Part shown: piece after piece, positions 42,667-52,895 of the stretch
Layout of the letters: each line of letters starts with the position of its first letter
Position numbering within the stretch: the stretch's first letter is position 1
DNA from: Methanococcoides sp. AM1
GTDB taxonomy: Archaea > Halobacteriota > Methanosarcinia > Methanosarcinales > Methanosarcinaceae
Length of the DNA: 64,000 nucleotides
Assembly (NCBI RefSeq): GCF_900774055.1
Contig: NZ_CAAGSW010000001.1
Coordinates: 451,797-515,796 of the forward strand
Direction: 5' to 3'
Notes under the pieces: model-generated
Database searches by the model: none
What the model was told of the DNA's origin: nothing
What the model saw: the letters and a program-made list of their open reading frames with translations, nothing else
Position numbers and translations under genes: made by a program

Positions 42667-43803
42667 TCAGATCAGTTTTTCAAGATCATTCAGGAAAAGT
42701 TCGATCGTACTATTATTAATGTGAGGCATGATCACCAGACGCAGAGCCCGGGGGTTTCGTGTTATTGAAACATGCCAGCCGAATTCATCAAGCAATCTTT
42801 TTCTAATATTATCAGAATCCGGAACCTGAAGCGCTACAATATTCATAACAGGATCAATGACAGTTTCGATGCCAAGCGCTTTAGCACCCGAAACGATATC
42901 TTCTGTTTTTTCCATACATTGATCAATCACATGCCTGTACCCTTCTCTTCCAAGATGTTTCATCACAGCATATGTTGAAGCCACTGCTGCACCACTTCTG
43001 GTACCTGTGAGTGAATATTGTTTACTGATGCTCAGATATGGAGTGTGTATCTCAAGATCATCCAGATATTCAGTTTCACGGAACAGTAATCCTCCTGAAG
43101 GAATAGTGCTCAAGCCCATCTTGTGAGGATCAATGGTCATTGAAGTTACACCTTCAACCTCAAAATCATAACGATAATCCAGATCCATAAATGGAAGGAC
43201 AAAACCACCAAATGCAGCATCAACATGCAAAAAAAGATCTTTCTCAAGAGCAATCTCTGAAAGTTGTTCAATAGGATCTATCTGACCAAATTCTGTTGTT
43301 CCTGCTATACCAACAAGACCTATTGTATTCTCATCTATCAATGATTTTACAACTTTTAGATCAACTTTTAGGAATTTATCAAGTGAAGCTTTCCTTATTT
43401 CTATTCCTGACAGATCAGCAACTTTGTCAAACGAAAAATGTGCAGACTCAGGCATTACAACATTTGGTTTTTTAATATCACGACAGGAATTTACCATGGA
43501 TCTTATTGCCTGTATATTAGATTCGGTTCCACCAGTTGTTAAATAACCGCATTTTTCAGGATCATTGGTATGGTGTAAAAGAGAACCGAACATCCTGAGG
43601 ACTTCTTTTTCAAGACCGTAAGTTCCAGGGAAAAGACCAGGATCTCCCATATTAGCTTCAATGAAATTTGTATGTGCTAAAACTGCAATTTCATGTGGAT
43701 AAGTACACATAGAACTTAGAACACGATCATAACTAGTATCTGCTGATTTAGCGTTTTTTAAGATAGAGAGGATCTCATCTCTGCATATTCCGGTTTTTTC
43801 CAT
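42667..43803 (-). CDS. mfnA: L-tyrosine decarboxylase MfnA (methanofuran pathway)
   Basis: 378 residues, fold-type I PLP decarboxylase. It shows [15 protein letters not shown] (PLP-phosphate/substrate loop), [13 protein letters not shown] (the Asp that contacts the pyridine N) and the PLP lysine in [11 protein letters not shown]. It makes tyramine for methanofuran, the C1 carrier used by Ftr encoded 3.5 kb away; archaeal members can also use aspartate for coenzyme A. Length matches the family. It is divergent from cdc6, bordering the replication origin, and its codons are AT-rich. Confidence 0.92.
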   Translation of the reverse strand: MEKTGICRDEILSILKNAKSADTSYDRVLSSMCTYPHEIAVLAHTNFIEANMGDPGLFPGTYGLEKEVLRMFGSLLHHTNDPEKCGYLTTGGTESNIQAIRSMVNSCRDIKKPNVVMPESAHFSFDKVADLSGIEIRKASLDKFLKVDLKVVKSLIDENTIGLVGIAGTTEFGQIDPIEQLSEIALEKDLFLHVDAAFGGFVLPFMDLDYRYDFEVEGVTSMTIDPHKMGLSTIPSGGLLFRETEYLDDLEIHTPYLSISKQYSLTGTRSGAAVASTYAVMKHLGREGYRHVIDQCMEKTEDIVSGAKALGIETVIDPVMNIVALQVPDSDNIRKRLLDEFGWHVSITRNPRALRLVIMPHINNSTIELFLNDLEKLI

Positions 43804-44745
43804 GAATTCTCGTTTAATAGAACATATAACCTGTTTAAAACGATTTTGTTCAAAATAAGATAATAGTGGTGATGGTTTTCACTTTTTTGTTAGGATTTTT
43901 GACGTGAAAATGTTATTTACATTAAAAATCACAAATCGGCTTCAAAATTTGAATGTACCTTTTGTTTGAACTTTTTATGATTCTGTTCATTTTTGTTATG
44001 TCCATGATTTTTATTATATTGTTACCTTTTATGACTTTTGAATTTTAATTTAATCGCTAATTCTTTTTTGGCAATAATTTAGATCCTATTTTTGAAGTCA
44101 TTTTTTGCTTTGACATTTTTTTTGTTGCAGTAGGGGGGTCACCCCATCATTTCGACTGGAATATTTTAGTTATTTTTTGTAATCTTATCTTTTTCTTAAG
44201 AAACCTTTATTACCTATTACTCTTATATTCGGAACACCTTGTTTTTTTAACATAATAAAAAATATGTTCTCTTATTTTTTTCTGCATTCCAGTCGAAACC
44301 ATAGGGTCACCCTTCTTTATATAGTTTCCATGAGAAATAGAGGGGTCTAGTTCCAAATGAAACATTTTTTAAAAAAATGTATATAAAGAAAAGGTTTAAC
44401 TAAAAAATAAGATTATTCATTACAACCTGTTTTTGTTATTATTTCTTTAAATTTATAAAGAACTGCAATGGAAATAAAGGGGTTATAACCATAAGGGTTA
44501 ATAAGGTACACTTCCATTGGATCGTGTGGAAAATTTAAGGGTCACATTTTGATATATTCATGTAACATTCAGTTTGCTTATGAATTATTTCAGATGTGAA
44601 TTTGTAGCAGGTAGTACAGTATCATAGTAAATTAATAACAGCTCTAGACCAATTAGCATGACGTTTCTTATTTAGTAGGATCATTGTTATGCTTTAGGTT
44701 TATTTGCTATCCAATCTCATCACACATATATATGGAAGGTTAAAA
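43804..44745. other. Replication origin region (oriC) with origin recognition boxes
   Basis: A 940-base AT-rich gap beside cdc6/orc1. ORB-like elements resembling TTCCAGT(G/C)GAAAC-n-AGGGG are seen: an inverted one at 44133-44162 (on the minus strand ATTCCAGTCGAAATGATGGGGT) and direct ones at 44286-44312 (ATTCCAGTCGAAACCATAGG), 44323-44348 (TTTCCATGAGAAATAGAGGG), 44463-44485 (CAATGGAAATAAAGGGGTT) and 44520-44545 (GTGTGGAAAATTTAAGGGTC). A partial one lies at 44351. The roughly 120 bases between the first two, which face opposite ways, are very AT-rich and are the likely unwinding element. Confidence 0.85.
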
Positions 44746-45981
44746 ATGGAGAACAAATCATTAGATGGCTTATTTGAAGACTTATTACATAATGAATCTC
44801 TTTTTAAGAATAAAGAAGTTTTGAGACCTTCATATACGCCTGCATCCCTTCCTCACAGAACTGAGCAGGTGAACACTCTTGCTACTATTCTTGTTTCGGC
44901 ACTTAGGGGAGATACACCTTCAAACATTCTTATCTATGGAAAAACAGGTACTGGTAAAACAGCTGTTGCTCGCTATGTTGGTATTGAGCTTGAAAGGAAA
45001 AGTGATGGTATCAATATTGATTGTTCTGTCCTGTATCTAAACTGTGAGGTAATTGATACACAATACAGGCTGCTGGCAAACCTTGCAAAACATTTCGGTG
45101 AAGATATTCCTATGACCGGTTGGCCGACTGATCAGGTATTCACAAAGTTCAAAGAAGCTATTGATTCAAAAAAGCAGGTTATAATAATTATTCTTGATGA
45201 GATCGATAAACTTGTGAAGAAAGGTGATGATGTTCTGTACAATCTTTCTCGTATCAATACTGATCTTAAAAATGCGAAGGTCAGTATGATCGGTATTTCT
45301 AATGACCTGAAATTTACGGAATTCCTTGATCCAAGGGTAAAAAGTTCACTTGGGGAAGAAGAGATCATTTTCCCTCCTTATGATGCTGAACAGATCAGTG
45401 ATATCCTGAGGCAAAGAGCATCCATTGCATACAAAGAAGAGGTGCTTGACGAAATGGTAATTCCCCTGTGTTCTGCCTTTGCAGCCCAGGAACATGGTGA
45501 TGCAAGGCGTGCACTTGATCTTTTGAGAGTTGCCGGTGAACTTGCTGAGCGTGAGAATGAAACGCATGTTGGTGAAGTACACGTAAGAATGGCTCAGGAA
45601 AAGATAGAGATCGATCGTATCGTGGAAGTTGTCAGAACTTTACCCACACAGTCAAAATTATCTCTCTATAGTGTCATGCTTTTGAGGAACAATGGCCACA
45701 GGAATGTGACTACAGGGGAAGTATACAACGTTTATCGTCAGTTGTGTGTGAATGTTGATATGGACATCCTGACGCAAAGAAGGGTCACTGACCTGATCTC
45801 GGAACTGGATATGCTGGGTATTCTTAATGCGGTGGTCGTAAGCAAAGGGCGTTATGGAAGAACAAAAGAGATCGTCCTGAGCGTACCGATTGAAAGCACA
45901 CGCCGCGTACTTCTTGAGGATTACAGACTGGGAATGCTTGCAGGTTTCAAACCGGTGATCACAGCACAGATGCATCTTTGA
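44746..45981 (+). CDS. cdc6: Orc1/Cdc6 origin-binding replication initiator
   Basis: 411 residues from the ATG at 44746 (GAAGGT upstream; 14 codons of open frame lie ahead). AAA+ ATPase: Walker A YGKTGTGKTAVA, Walker B IIIILDEIDKL, sensor 1 GISNDLKF, and sensor 2 DARRALDLLRVAGE. A C-terminal winged helix (from about 310) contacts the ORBs. The typical N-terminal PSYTPASLPHRTEQ segment is present. It marks and loads the MCM helicase at the adjacent origin. Confidence 0.95.
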   Translation: MENKSLDGLFEDLLHNESLFKNKEVLRPSYTPASLPHRTEQVNTLATILVSALRGDTPSNILIYGKTGTGKTAVARYVGIELERKSDGINIDCSVLYLNCEVIDTQYRLLANLAKHFGEDIPMTGWPTDQVFTKFKEAIDSKKQVIIIILDEIDKLVKKGDDVLYNLSRINTDLKNAKVSMIGISNDLKFTEFLDPRVKSSLGEEEIIFPPYDAEQISDILRQRASIAYKEEVLDEMVIPLCSAFAAQEHGDARRALDLLRVAGELAERENETHVGEVHVRMAQEKIEIDRIVEVVRTLPTQSKLSLYSVMLLRNNGHRNVTTGEVYNVYRQLCVNVDMDILTQRRVTDLISELDMLGILNAVVVSKGRYGRTKEIVLSVPIESTRRVLLEDYRLGMLAGFKPVITAQMHL

Positions 45982-46058
45982 TGCATCATACGCTTTGTTC
46001 AAAAAGGAAGAAAAAAGGAAAATAAGATTACATTTATAACTGTATTACAACAGGAAAA

Positions 46059-46613
46059 TTATGAAAGCATAAGCCTTAGATGGCCTGCATATGGTATCCT
46101 GTATCTTGCAATTCCAATGACCCATTCTTCTTTTACAGGTTGAAGATAACTTATCTGCCCCTGCTGGTCATAGTACATGTTTGTCCTTTCGTTATCACCT
46201 TTAGTGATGTAACCACTATGTGGTGCAATTGGACCGCTTTCCCACATACTTTCCCCGGCTTCAACAAAGTACATGGCCCTGTGTATGATCGGGGTAACAT
46301 CTTCCTGTCCGTAAGGGCGGTAAAGTATAACGTCACCTTCTTTTTCGAAGGATATGTAATTTGGAGCAGCATCCTGATTAGTTATTATTTGTGTCCTGTC
46401 TATGTTTTCAATGAAAATTATATCCCCGATCTTCATATGGGGTTCCATACTTCCGGATTCAACAGCAACCATAGGTGTCCACATCCCAAATAACGCCTGG
46501 GAAATGACTGCAAATGCCAGAACGGCCAGAATTACAGAAACAATGTCCCTTGAGAGGGATATCCAGAATTTATCACTCGTTCTGAATGTATGGAATGAGG
46601 CTTTTATGTCCAT
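46059..46613 (-). CDS. Signal peptidase I (archaeal/ER type)
   Basis: 184 residues. One N-terminal membrane helix (about 20-40) and an extracytoplasmic catalytic domain. Serine is in VESGSMEPHMKIGD (box B). The ER-type histidine is in TPIIHRAMY (box D), in place of the bacterial lysine, and GDNERTNMYYD is box E. It removes signal peptides from Sec and Tat substrates such as the S-layer protein. Divergent from polD small subunit. Confidence 0.92.
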   Translation of the reverse strand: MDIKASFHTFRTSDKFWISLSRDIVSVILAVLAFAVISQALFGMWTPMVAVESGSMEPHMKIGDIIFIENIDRTQIITNQDAAPNYISFEKEGDVILYRPYGQEDVTPIIHRAMYFVEAGESMWESGPIAPHSGYITKGDNERTNMYYDQQGQISYLQPVKEEWVIGIARYRIPYAGHLRLMLS

Positions 46614-46857
46614 ATTATCTTTGAAATAATAGAATCTGATTAGTTAAAAAATTTGGTATTGATACATTCATTACGTAGCCTATTTATTTTATAGGAGTGC
46701 TTTTGTTTGATGCAAGGGTTGACATACTAATTACAACTTAGTTCCTAAAGATTGAACTAATAGGAAATAATACAGAATTCAATTGTTTGTCAATTGTAAG
46801 AATCGAATGAAATTTTTTAAAAACTGCTAAATTCCACTGGTAATTTCAGGTCCAACA

Positions 46858-48582
46858 ATGAAAGAGATCAATGTTCAGGAAGCTTTTTTAGAAGCCGGGT
46901 ATCAGATCAGCCCTGAAGCTGTAGATCTGATCGCATCTCACAGTTCACCAAAGGACCTGGTTTGTTACATCCTTGGACATATCGATGAGTCGGTGTTTGT
47001 TATTGAAATCGAACACATTGATATTCCGTCCTTTGAATCTGAATATTCGACCGGTCAGAAAGCTGACTCTGGAGCAGCTTCAGAGGCTTCTTCACAGATT
47101 TGTTCACCGGTCTCACAGAATTCAGAGGCTACTTTTGGGGAAGTGCCTTTAGAGCCAGTGATATCACCTTCATCGGATATATCTAAAAATGAATCTAAAG
47201 TTACATGTGAAGTATCTTCATCCACTTTTTCACCCTCAAAAAAATATTCTTCTTCGTTTCCATCTGGTTATGGAAGTAAGAGATCATCGGATACCGGTAT
47301 TCATACCAATTCCAATGGCAATGACAATGTCAACAACATCAATATAATGTCTGATATCACGGACATGTCAACATGTGTTGGCGAATATATGGAATTCGTC
47401 CAGTATTTCAGGAACAGGTATAGCAAGCTCAGTGACATGATCCGTGGAAGGATAACTGCCAGACCAATTGAGAGCCTTAACAAGAACCGCAAGCATGGAA
47501 GCGGGTTAAAGCGGAGCGGAGGTGGTGATTACAGTGAAGTTTCTATCATTGGAATGGTATCCGAGGTAAGGAGTACTGCAAATGGCCATAAGATGCTGCA
47601 GCTGGAAGATCCCACAGGTTCTTTTCTGGTGCTTGTGCATCAGGCGGAGAAAGATCTGTTCGAAGAGGCCAGCAAGATAATTCTGGACGAGGTTATTGGG
47701 ATCACCGGTTCCCTGACCAATGATGGCAGTCTTATTATTGCAAAGAAGTTAATCCTCCCAGACCTTCCGAACATCTCACATAGGAGGGAAGGTACTTGGG
47801 GCAAAGCAGTGTTCACATCTGATGTTCATATCGGAAGCTCGACCTTCCTTGAAAAAGAATGGTGCGGTTTCCTTGATTTTCTCAATGGAAAGTGTGACAA
47901 TGAGCAAATGAGAGAGCTTTCCAAAGATATCCGGTTCCTTGTGATAGCAGGCGATCTGGTCGATGGGATCGGAATTTTTCCGGGGCAGGAACATGAGCTG
48001 GACATTCTTGACATCTATGATCAGTATGCAAAGGCTGCTGAATACTTCAGTCAGGTACCGGAACATATTCAGATAATAATATCACCCGGAAACCACGATG
48101 CAGTCCGTCAGGCAGAGCCACAGCCCCGTTTTCCGGAGCGCATAACTTCTCTTTTTGAGGATAGGATCATTTTTGTGGGAAATCCTGCATTGGTGGACCT
48201 TGATGGTGTTCAGGTCCTGATGTATCATGGGCGTTCCATCGATGACCTGGTGGCATCGGTTCCGGGAGTTTCCTATCAGGAGCCTGAAAAGGCAATGATA
48301 GAGATGTTAAAGCGCAGGCATCTTTCTCCTATATATGGAAGCAGGGTTTCCATTGCACCGGAAAAACAGGACCATTTTGTAATTGATACAATACCCGATA
48401 TCCTTCATTGTGGGCATGTTCATACCATAGGTATTGGAAGATACAAGAATGTCCTTGCGATAAATTCCGGTACATGGCAGTCACAGACAGAGTTCCAGAA
48501 GAGAGTAAATTTAATGCCAACCCCTGCTCAGGTTCCGATCGTGGACCTTTCCACTCTCAGGACAACCCTTCTGCACTTCTGA
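46858..48582 (+). CDS. polB: DNA polymerase D small subunit (DP1, 3'-5' exonuclease)
   Basis: 574 residues. The N-terminal helical domain and a Ser/Asn-rich disordered stretch (about 75-170) come first. An OB fold (YSEVSIIGMVSEVRST) follows, then the calcineurin-like phosphodiesterase domain with FTSDVHIGS, VIAGDLVDGIG, ISPGNHDAVR, YHGRSIDD and CGHVHTIG. All metal-ligand motifs are intact, so the proofreading exonuclease of euryarchaeal PolD should be active. The large subunit is not in the window. CAGGT precedes the ATG. Confidence 0.94.
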   Translation: MKEINVQEAFLEAGYQISPEAVDLIASHSSPKDLVCYILGHIDESVFVIEIEHIDIPSFESEYSTGQKADSGAASEASSQICSPVSQNSEATFGEVPLEPVISPSSDISKNESKVTCEVSSSTFSPSKKYSSSFPSGYGSKRSSDTGIHTNSNGNDNVNNINIMSDITDMSTCVGEYMEFVQYFRNRYSKLSDMIRGRITARPIESLNKNRKHGSGLKRSGGGDYSEVSIIGMVSEVRSTANGHKMLQLEDPTGSFLVLVHQAEKDLFEEASKIILDEVIGITGSLTNDGSLIIAKKLILPDLPNISHRREGTWGKAVFTSDVHIGSSTFLEKEWCGFLDFLNGKCDNEQMRELSKDIRFLVIAGDLVDGIGIFPGQEHELDILDIYDQYAKAAEYFSQVPEHIQIIISPGNHDAVRQAEPQPRFPERITSLFEDRIIFVGNPALVDLDGVQVLMYHGRSIDDLVASVPGVSYQEPEKAMIEMLKRRHLSPIYGSRVSIAPEKQDHFVIDTIPDILHCGHVHTIGIGRYKNVLAINSGTWQSQTEFQKRVNLMPTPAQVPIVDLSTLRTTLLHF

Positions 48583-48739
48583 AATGATACTTTATCTTCC
48601 TGAATACTTCCTGATATTTTCGGAATGAGCATTTTATGATCCTGAAACTAATGGCAAATTTGTCTTGTTCGTATTTCTACAGTGAAAGATGATGACTCAT
48701 TTTTAATTCCGATCACTATATATAGTGCAACAGGAAAGT

Positions 48740-49699
48740 ATGCACCAGATGTCCTCGAAAGATAAGGAAGAACTTATAACAATTCCTGAAATACCTGACT
48801 TTGAGGCCTTGCTGAAAAAGCAGGGATATAGCCTTGCAGGTACTCATTCTGCTGTAAAGACATGCCTTTGGCTTGGTCGTTCCATAAAAGATGAAGGTGA
48901 GTGTTATAAGTCAAGGTTCTATGGTATCACTTCACATTGTTGTCTGCAGATGACACCTACTTTGAGATGCAACCAACGCTGTCTCTTTTGTTGGAGGCCT
49001 ACAGAAGCGGAGGTATCTTTCCCGAAAAATTGGGATTCTCCAGTGGAAATTGTGGGGTCATCAATCAAAGCACAGCGAAAATTAATATCCGGATTTGGTG
49101 GTTCTGCGCCAAGGGAGCGCTGGGAGGAAGCAAACCAGCCCAAACATGTTGCTATATCACTTTCAGGGGAGCCAACCTTGTATCCGTATCTGCCTGAACT
49201 TGTGGAAGAGTACGAAAAACAGGGTTTTACAACTTTTGTCGTAAGTAACGGTACTGTTCCTGATATGATGGAGAGGATCGAACCTTCCCAATTATACATG
49301 AGCCTTGATGCTCCTGACAGGGAAACATATGAGAAGGTCTGCAATCCGAAATCCACCGAACTATGGGGTAATATCAACAGGTCCCTGGAAATACTTGGAA
49401 AGAAGAATAACCGTAAGGCAATACGCATAACTCTTGTGAAGGGCATGAACATGATCGATCCGGCAGGCTATGCACGCCTTATTGAGATAGCAAACCCGGA
49501 CTATGTTGAGGTCAAGGCATATATGCATCTTGGTTTTTCCAGAAGTCGCCTTCCTCGTGAAGCGATGCCTTCACATGAGGAAGTTGTCAGCTTTGCAAAA
49601 GAACTTGCCGAGCATCTTGGATATAGCATTGCAGATGAAGTAGAAGTAAGCCGTATCGCACTGATTTCAAAGGATGGCAAAGTTACCTATCTTGACTAA
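48740..49699 (+). CDS. taw1: 4-demethylwyosine synthase Taw1 (TYW1)
   Basis: About 319 residues. Radical SAM enzyme with the cluster motif CNQRCLFCW (C-x3-C-x2-C). A second set of N-terminal cysteines is consistent with the extra cluster of Taw1. KHVAISLSGEPTLYPYL and YMSLDAPDRETYEKV are conserved in the family. It builds the tricyclic wyosine base on tRNA-Phe G37 from pyruvate. The ATG at 48740 has AGGA five bases upstream. CACTATATATAGTG (48714-48727) is a perfect palindrome overlapping the probable TATA box, so an even later ATG (48749, leaderless) is possible. Confidence 0.93.
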   Translation: MHQMSSKDKEELITIPEIPDFEALLKKQGYSLAGTHSAVKTCLWLGRSIKDEGECYKSRFYGITSHCCLQMTPTLRCNQRCLFCWRPTEAEVSFPKNWDSPVEIVGSSIKAQRKLISGFGGSAPRERWEEANQPKHVAISLSGEPTLYPYLPELVEEYEKQGFTTFVVSNGTVPDMMERIEPSQLYMSLDAPDRETYEKVCNPKSTELWGNINRSLEILGKKNNRKAIRITLVKGMNMIDPAGYARLIEIANPDYVEVKAYMHLGFSRSRLPREAMPSHEEVVSFAKELAEHLGYSIADEVEVSRIALISKDGKVTYLD

Positions 49700-49742
49700 A
49701 GCCTGGTATCAGGGTTCTTGCTGGTTATCACCTCAGTCACAA

Positions 49743-49840
49743 TCTATATTTATATCCTTGTTTACATAGGGTACATCCATTTAGCTAATAGCATCCATGT
49801 TCTGTATGCAGAACATAATCATCAAGATGCTCAACGCATC
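49743..49840 (+). promoter_or_regulatory. prf1 promoter and leader with two hairpins
   Basis: TATA-like CTATATTTATATCC (49744-49757) is followed by GTTCTG-TATG-CAGAAC (49799-49814) and GATGC-TCAAC-GCATC (49826-49840), both before the ATG at 49880. The leader would be about 110 bases, long for an archaeal mRNA. Confidence 0.4.
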
Positions 49841-49879
49841 TATAATCCCAATTGATCCTTATTATGGAGTATTCCCACA

Positions 49880-51124
49880 ATGGTTGACCAATCTTCACAC
49901 CAAAAATACGAGTTTAAAAAGAAACTTGAATCATTAAGGGACAAGCGAGGGCGTGGTACTGAGCTTATCTCTTTGTACATTCCACCTGACAAACAGCTTT
50001 CAGATGTGGTTGCACAGCTCAAGACAGAGCACGGTCAGGCTTCCAACATCAAATCCAAGCTGACCAAGACAAATGTACAGGGTGCCATAGAGTCCATCAT
50101 GTCCAGACTCAGGTATGTGACAGTCCCTGAGAACGGTATCGTTTATTTCACAGGTGCTGTTGATATCGGAGCTAACAAGACAAATATGGAGACAACCATT
50201 ATTGAGCCTCCACAGCCTATTATTACATACAGGTATCACTGTGATTCATCATTCTACCTTGATCCGTTAGAGGAGATGCTAAGGGAAGCAAAGACCTATG
50301 GTCTGCTTGTTCTTGACAGGCGTGAGGCTGCAGTTGGTCTTCTGGTGGGCAAGCACATAGAGCCATACCGTAACCTGACCTCAACTGTACCGGGAAAACA
50401 GAGGAAAGGAGGACAGAGTGCCCACAGGTTCCAGCAGCTCAGGCTTATTGCGATACACGATTTCTACAAGCGTATCGGTGATGCAGCAAGTGAGGTCTTC
50501 CTCACAGTTGACCAGAAGGACTTTGAAGGTGTGCTTATTGGCGGTCCGTCACCGACAAAAGAGGAGTTCGAGTCCGGTCATTTCTTCCACCACGAGATCG
50601 AGAAGAAGGTGCTTGGGCTTTTCGATGTGGCATATACAGACGAGTCCGGTCTTTCAGAACTTGTGAACGCGGCAAGTGAAAGGCTTGAGGACCTTGATCT
50701 CATGGTAGAGAAGAAACTGATGCAGCAGTTCTTCAGGGAATTGGTATCGGATTCAGGCAAAGCGACCTATGGTGAGGACAATGTACGAGAGAATCTCATT
50801 ATCGGTGCTGTCGATATAATGCTCGTATCAGAAGACCTAAGAGCTGAGAGGACGACCGTCAGGTGTACTTCTTGCGATTATGAGAAAAAGACAACCAGTG
50901 AGTTCAAGCCGGGTGATTCGAAGACAAGTCTTGGTAACTGCCCGAAATGTGGTTCCTATCTTGAGGTCGTGGAAAAGGTCGATGTTGTGGATGAACTATC
51001 CGAAATGTGTGACCAGATGAGTACTACGGTAGAGTTCATTTCCACTGACTTTGAAGAAGGTGCACAGCTTCTGAACGCTTTTGGTGGTATCGTTGCTATC
51101 CTGCGTTTCAACACAGGCATCTGA
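49880..51124 (+). CDS. prf1: Peptide chain release factor aRF1
   Basis: 414 residues, normal for aRF1. The stop-codon recognition loop NIKS is in ASNIKSKLTK, and the peptidyl-hydrolysis GGQ is in RKGGQSAHRF. The C-terminal mini-domain has CTSCDYEKK and CPKCGSYLEV (zinc). It ends translation at all three stop codons in most archaea; in pyrrolysine-using relatives its competition with tRNA-Pyl at UAG matters, which is relevant to the amber-containing gene at 61959. It is 13 bases upstream of argS. Confidence 0.96.
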   Translation: MVDQSSHQKYEFKKKLESLRDKRGRGTELISLYIPPDKQLSDVVAQLKTEHGQASNIKSKLTKTNVQGAIESIMSRLRYVTVPENGIVYFTGAVDIGANKTNMETTIIEPPQPIITYRYHCDSSFYLDPLEEMLREAKTYGLLVLDRREAAVGLLVGKHIEPYRNLTSTVPGKQRKGGQSAHRFQQLRLIAIHDFYKRIGDAASEVFLTVDQKDFEGVLIGGPSPTKEEFESGHFFHHEIEKKVLGLFDVAYTDESGLSELVNAASERLEDLDLMVEKKLMQQFFRELVSDSGKATYGEDNVRENLIIGAVDIMLVSEDLRAERTTVRCTSCDYEKKTTSEFKPGDSKTSLGNCPKCGSYLEVVEKVDVVDELSEMCDQMSTTVEFISTDFEEGAQLLNAFGGIVAILRFNTGI

Positions 51125-51146
51125 GGTTAATTAACAGGTGATCATT

Positions 51147-52850
51147 TTGTTTTTAGATTTTATAGAACAAGTTACATTCGTACTGAACGATGCTGTTCGT
51201 TCAGCAGGTTTTGAAGTGAACGATCTGGAGCTTGGCCCTTCCCAGCATGCAGACCTTTCGTCAAGGGTTGCTTTCAGGCTGGCCTCTGTTGCAAAACAGA
51301 GTCCAAAGGACGTTGCTGACAGGATCGCTTCTGAGGTAGTAATACCAGAGGGTTCCTATATTGGTAAGATAGAGGCATTGGGCCCATATCTGAATATCAG
51401 TGCCAGTCGCGATTTCATTGATGCTGTTGTGTCAGGGATCCGGGAGAAAAAAGAGTCTTTCGGAGGCAATTTCTGTGAGGGCAGGATACTGCTTGAGCAT
51501 ACTTCTGCTAACCCAAACGGTCCTCTTCATGTGGGACACATAAGAAATTCCATTATCGGAGATACCCTCGGTCGCATTCTCAAACGTGCAGGATATGATG
51601 TCGAACTGCACTACTATGTAAATGACATGGGCCGCCAGATAGCCATAGTTTCCTGGGCTCTTGAGCATTTCGAGTTCGATGAAAGTTCCAAGCCAGACCA
51701 CGCTATTGCAAATGTTTACATAAAGGCGAACGCAGAACTTGAAGCACACCCCGAAAAGGTTGCTGAGATAGACAGGCTCATGCAGCTTGTTGAGAGCGGT
51801 GATGCGGAGACAATTGAGCGTTTCGATAAGGCTGTAGGCCTTGCAGTTGAAGGTATCAAGGAAACCCTTGGAAAGATGAACGTCTCCCATGACGAGTTCC
51901 CGAAGGAATCAGGTTTCATCAGGTCCGGTGATGTTTCAAGGATAGTGGATGAGATCAAGGCTACAGGACGTACTGAAATTGATAATGGTGCGCTTGTTGT
52001 GGATCTTCTGGATTACGGATTTGAAAAGACTCTCGTTATCCAGCGTTCTGATGGTACTTCACTTTATACAACACGTGATCTTGCATACCATGAATGGAAG
52101 GGTGAGCGTGCTGACAGGATCATCGATATCTTCGGAGCAGACCATAAACTGATCTCCGGTCAGCTCAAGGCCACGTTGAATGCTATAGGCAAAAAAGAAC
52201 CTGAGTTCGTTATCTTTGAGTTCGTTTCATTGCCTGAAGGTTCAATGAGCACAAGGCGCGGCAAGTTCATAAGTGCCGACGAACTGTTCGACCAGGTCAA
52301 GGTCCGGGCACTGGAAGAAGTGGACAAGCGCCGCCCTGAGATGCCTGAAGATTTCAAGAAACAGGTTGCTGACATGGTCGGTATTGGTGCTGTCAGGTAC
52401 GATATCGTGAAGGTCTCACCTGAGAAATCCACGGTCTTCGACTGGAAAGAAGCTCTTGATTTCGAGAAACAGGGCGGTCCTTTCATACAATACTCACATG
52501 CACGTTCTTGCAGTATCCTGCGAAAGGCAAAAGATGAAGGCCTGTGGGATAGCGAGGTAATTATTGACCCTTCACTTCTTGTGGAAGATACTGAGATAGT
52601 TCTTATCAAGAAGATGGGAATGTTCGACAATGTGATTGACCAGTGTGCAAAGGAACTGAAACCTCATATGCTTGCTATCTACGGAAGAGAACTTGCAGAT
52701 GCATTCAACCAGTTCTATCGCTTCGTGTCTGTCCTCAATGCTGAAGAAGAGGATGTCCGTGCAAGCCGTCTGGCTCTTGTGGACTGTGCAAGGATAGTAC
52801 TTGCTAACACTCTGGACACCCTTGGAATGGGTGCACCGGATTCGATGTAA
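51147..52850 (+). CDS. argS: Arginyl-tRNA synthetase
   Basis: About 567 residues, class I. The N-terminal Add-1 domain, the HIGH motif in ANPNGPLHVGHIRNS, and the KMSKS-equivalent SMSTRRGKFI are followed by the anticodon-binding helical domain. The start is the TTG at 51147: the GGTGATC ribosome binding site (51137-51143) lies just before it, and MFLDFIEQVTFVLNDA matches family N-termini. A GTG at 51138 would lie inside the ribosome binding site. It follows prf1 closely and is probably co-transcribed. Confidence 0.96.
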   Translation: MFLDFIEQVTFVLNDAVRSAGFEVNDLELGPSQHADLSSRVAFRLASVAKQSPKDVADRIASEVVIPEGSYIGKIEALGPYLNISASRDFIDAVVSGIREKKESFGGNFCEGRILLEHTSANPNGPLHVGHIRNSIIGDTLGRILKRAGYDVELHYYVNDMGRQIAIVSWALEHFEFDESSKPDHAIANVYIKANAELEAHPEKVAEIDRLMQLVESGDAETIERFDKAVGLAVEGIKETLGKMNVSHDEFPKESGFIRSGDVSRIVDEIKATGRTEIDNGALVVDLLDYGFEKTLVIQRSDGTSLYTTRDLAYHEWKGERADRIIDIFGADHKLISGQLKATLNAIGKKEPEFVIFEFVSLPEGSMSTRRGKFISADELFDQVKVRALEEVDKRRPEMPEDFKKQVADMVGIGAVRYDIVKVSPEKSTVFDWKEALDFEKQGGPFIQYSHARSCSILRKAKDEGLWDSEVIIDPSLLVEDTEIVLIKKMGMFDNVIDQCAKELKPHMLAIYGRELADAFNQFYRFVSVLNAEEEDVRASRLALVDCARIVLANTLDTLGMGAPDSM

Positions 52851-52895
52851 TTCAGGCATGAAGAACATATCAATACAGATTAGGGAGAATGGAAT

